From Myxococcales bacterium (GTDB lineage Bacteria; Myxococcota_A; Polyangia; Polyangiales; Polyangiaceae), in the NCBI GenBank assembly GCA_023248745.1, contig JAHFDZ010000005.1, positions 1 to 51,182 on the forward strand: a stretch of DNA of 51,182 nt, written 5' to 3'. Shown here piece after piece: positions 51,014-51,182 of the stretch. The translations under genes were made by a program, and so were the position numbers. Position 1 is the stretch's first letter; every line of letters starts with the position of its first letter. The notes beneath the pieces are model-generated. The model made no database searches, was not told where the DNA came from, and saw only the letters and a list, made by a program, of their open reading frames with translations.

Positions 51014-51182
51014 GTGGAACGTAGACGAGACGACAACCAAAACGGCAACCTCAGTTGCTCCTTCTGCGGCAAGTCGCAAAAAGAAGTCAAGAAGCTCATC
51101 GCAGGCCCTACGGTCTACATTTGCGATGAGTGCATTGGCCTCTGCAACGACATCATCGCCGAAGAGGTCGAAAAAGAAGAGC
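51014..51182 (+). CDS. clpX: ClpX, N-terminal part (cut by window end)
   Basis: ClpX is the AAA+ unfoldase of ClpXP. Only the first 56 codons lie in the window. They show the zinc-binding domain: [18 protein letters not shown] and [12 protein letters not shown] with its four Cys, which dimerises and binds adaptors and substrates. The start is a GTG at 51014, with AGAGAGG upstream. It follows clpP by 142 bases that contain a strong hairpin. Confidence 0.95.
   Translation, partial: MERRRDDNQNGNLSCSFCGKSQKEVKKLIAGPTVYICDECIGLCNDIIAEEVEKEE

Overview
The window looks like a chromosomal segment of a Myxococcota bacterium, probably of the Polyangiales type. This is inferred from protein architecture, not from a marker tree. 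The pointers are a Ser/Thr kinase with GYF_2-like and DUF4388-like tails, many lipoproteins with Asp/Ser/Gly-rich linkers, an IgGFc-binding-type lipoprotein, an AgmX/TonB-C-like lipoprotein and an IleS with a long insertion after its KMSKS-type motif. Base composition appears moderately GC-rich. No rRNA, tRNA or CRISPR array was found.

Layout. 1-3.5 kb: broken end of a TPR gene, then a minus-strand operon of a SDR/epimerase, a PlsC-like acyltransferase and truB. 3.6-9.2 kb: Ser/Thr kinase, SRPBCC protein, gatC-gatA-GNAT operon and a lipoprotein. 9.4-15.4 kb: rpsB, tsf, a polysaccharide deacetylase, an MlaF-type ATPase, thiG-(TPR protein)-thiE and a small membrane protein. 15.4-18 kb: a small uncertain ORF, a lipoprotein, a relic of an alpha-oxoamine synthase 3' end and an M15-like peptidase. 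18.1-22.4 kb: a compact divergent cluster: active ketosynthase, catalytically dead ketosynthase, PLP-dependent alpha-oxoamine synthase, and two acyl carrier proteins on the other strand. 22.5-36.8 kb: lipoproteins, ileS, a helical-repeat protein, a zincin-like protease, two large surface lipoproteins, an Mpo1-like membrane protein and a thioredoxin-like lipoprotein. 36.8-41.8 kb: MrfA-type helicase, DedA protein, an insertion hotspot with two transposon relics between 12-base direct repeats, and a small lipoprotein. 42-51 kb: lspA-lgt, folD, a methyltransferase, parB-parA, a small acidic protein, a SDR, and tig-clpP-clpX (clpX cut by the window end).

How the genes fit together. Much of the content is housekeeping: translation (rpsB, tsf, ileS, gatCA, truB), protein folding and turnover (tig-clpP-clpX), chromosome partition (parAB), cofactors (thiG, thiE, folD) and lipoprotein maturation (lspA-lgt). 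About eight predicted lipoproteins in the window would be substrates of Lgt and LspA.

The best candidate for an undescribed system is the five-gene cluster at 18112-22375. A ketosynthase paired with a chain-length-factor-like partner would build an acyl chain on one of two ACPs, and the PLP enzyme would condense it with an amino acid. A perfect 9-bp inverted repeat lies in its divergent promoter region. The second candidate is the direct-repeat-bounded island at 40058-41344, which carries an orphan GC-rich gene between IS3-like and IS21-like relics.
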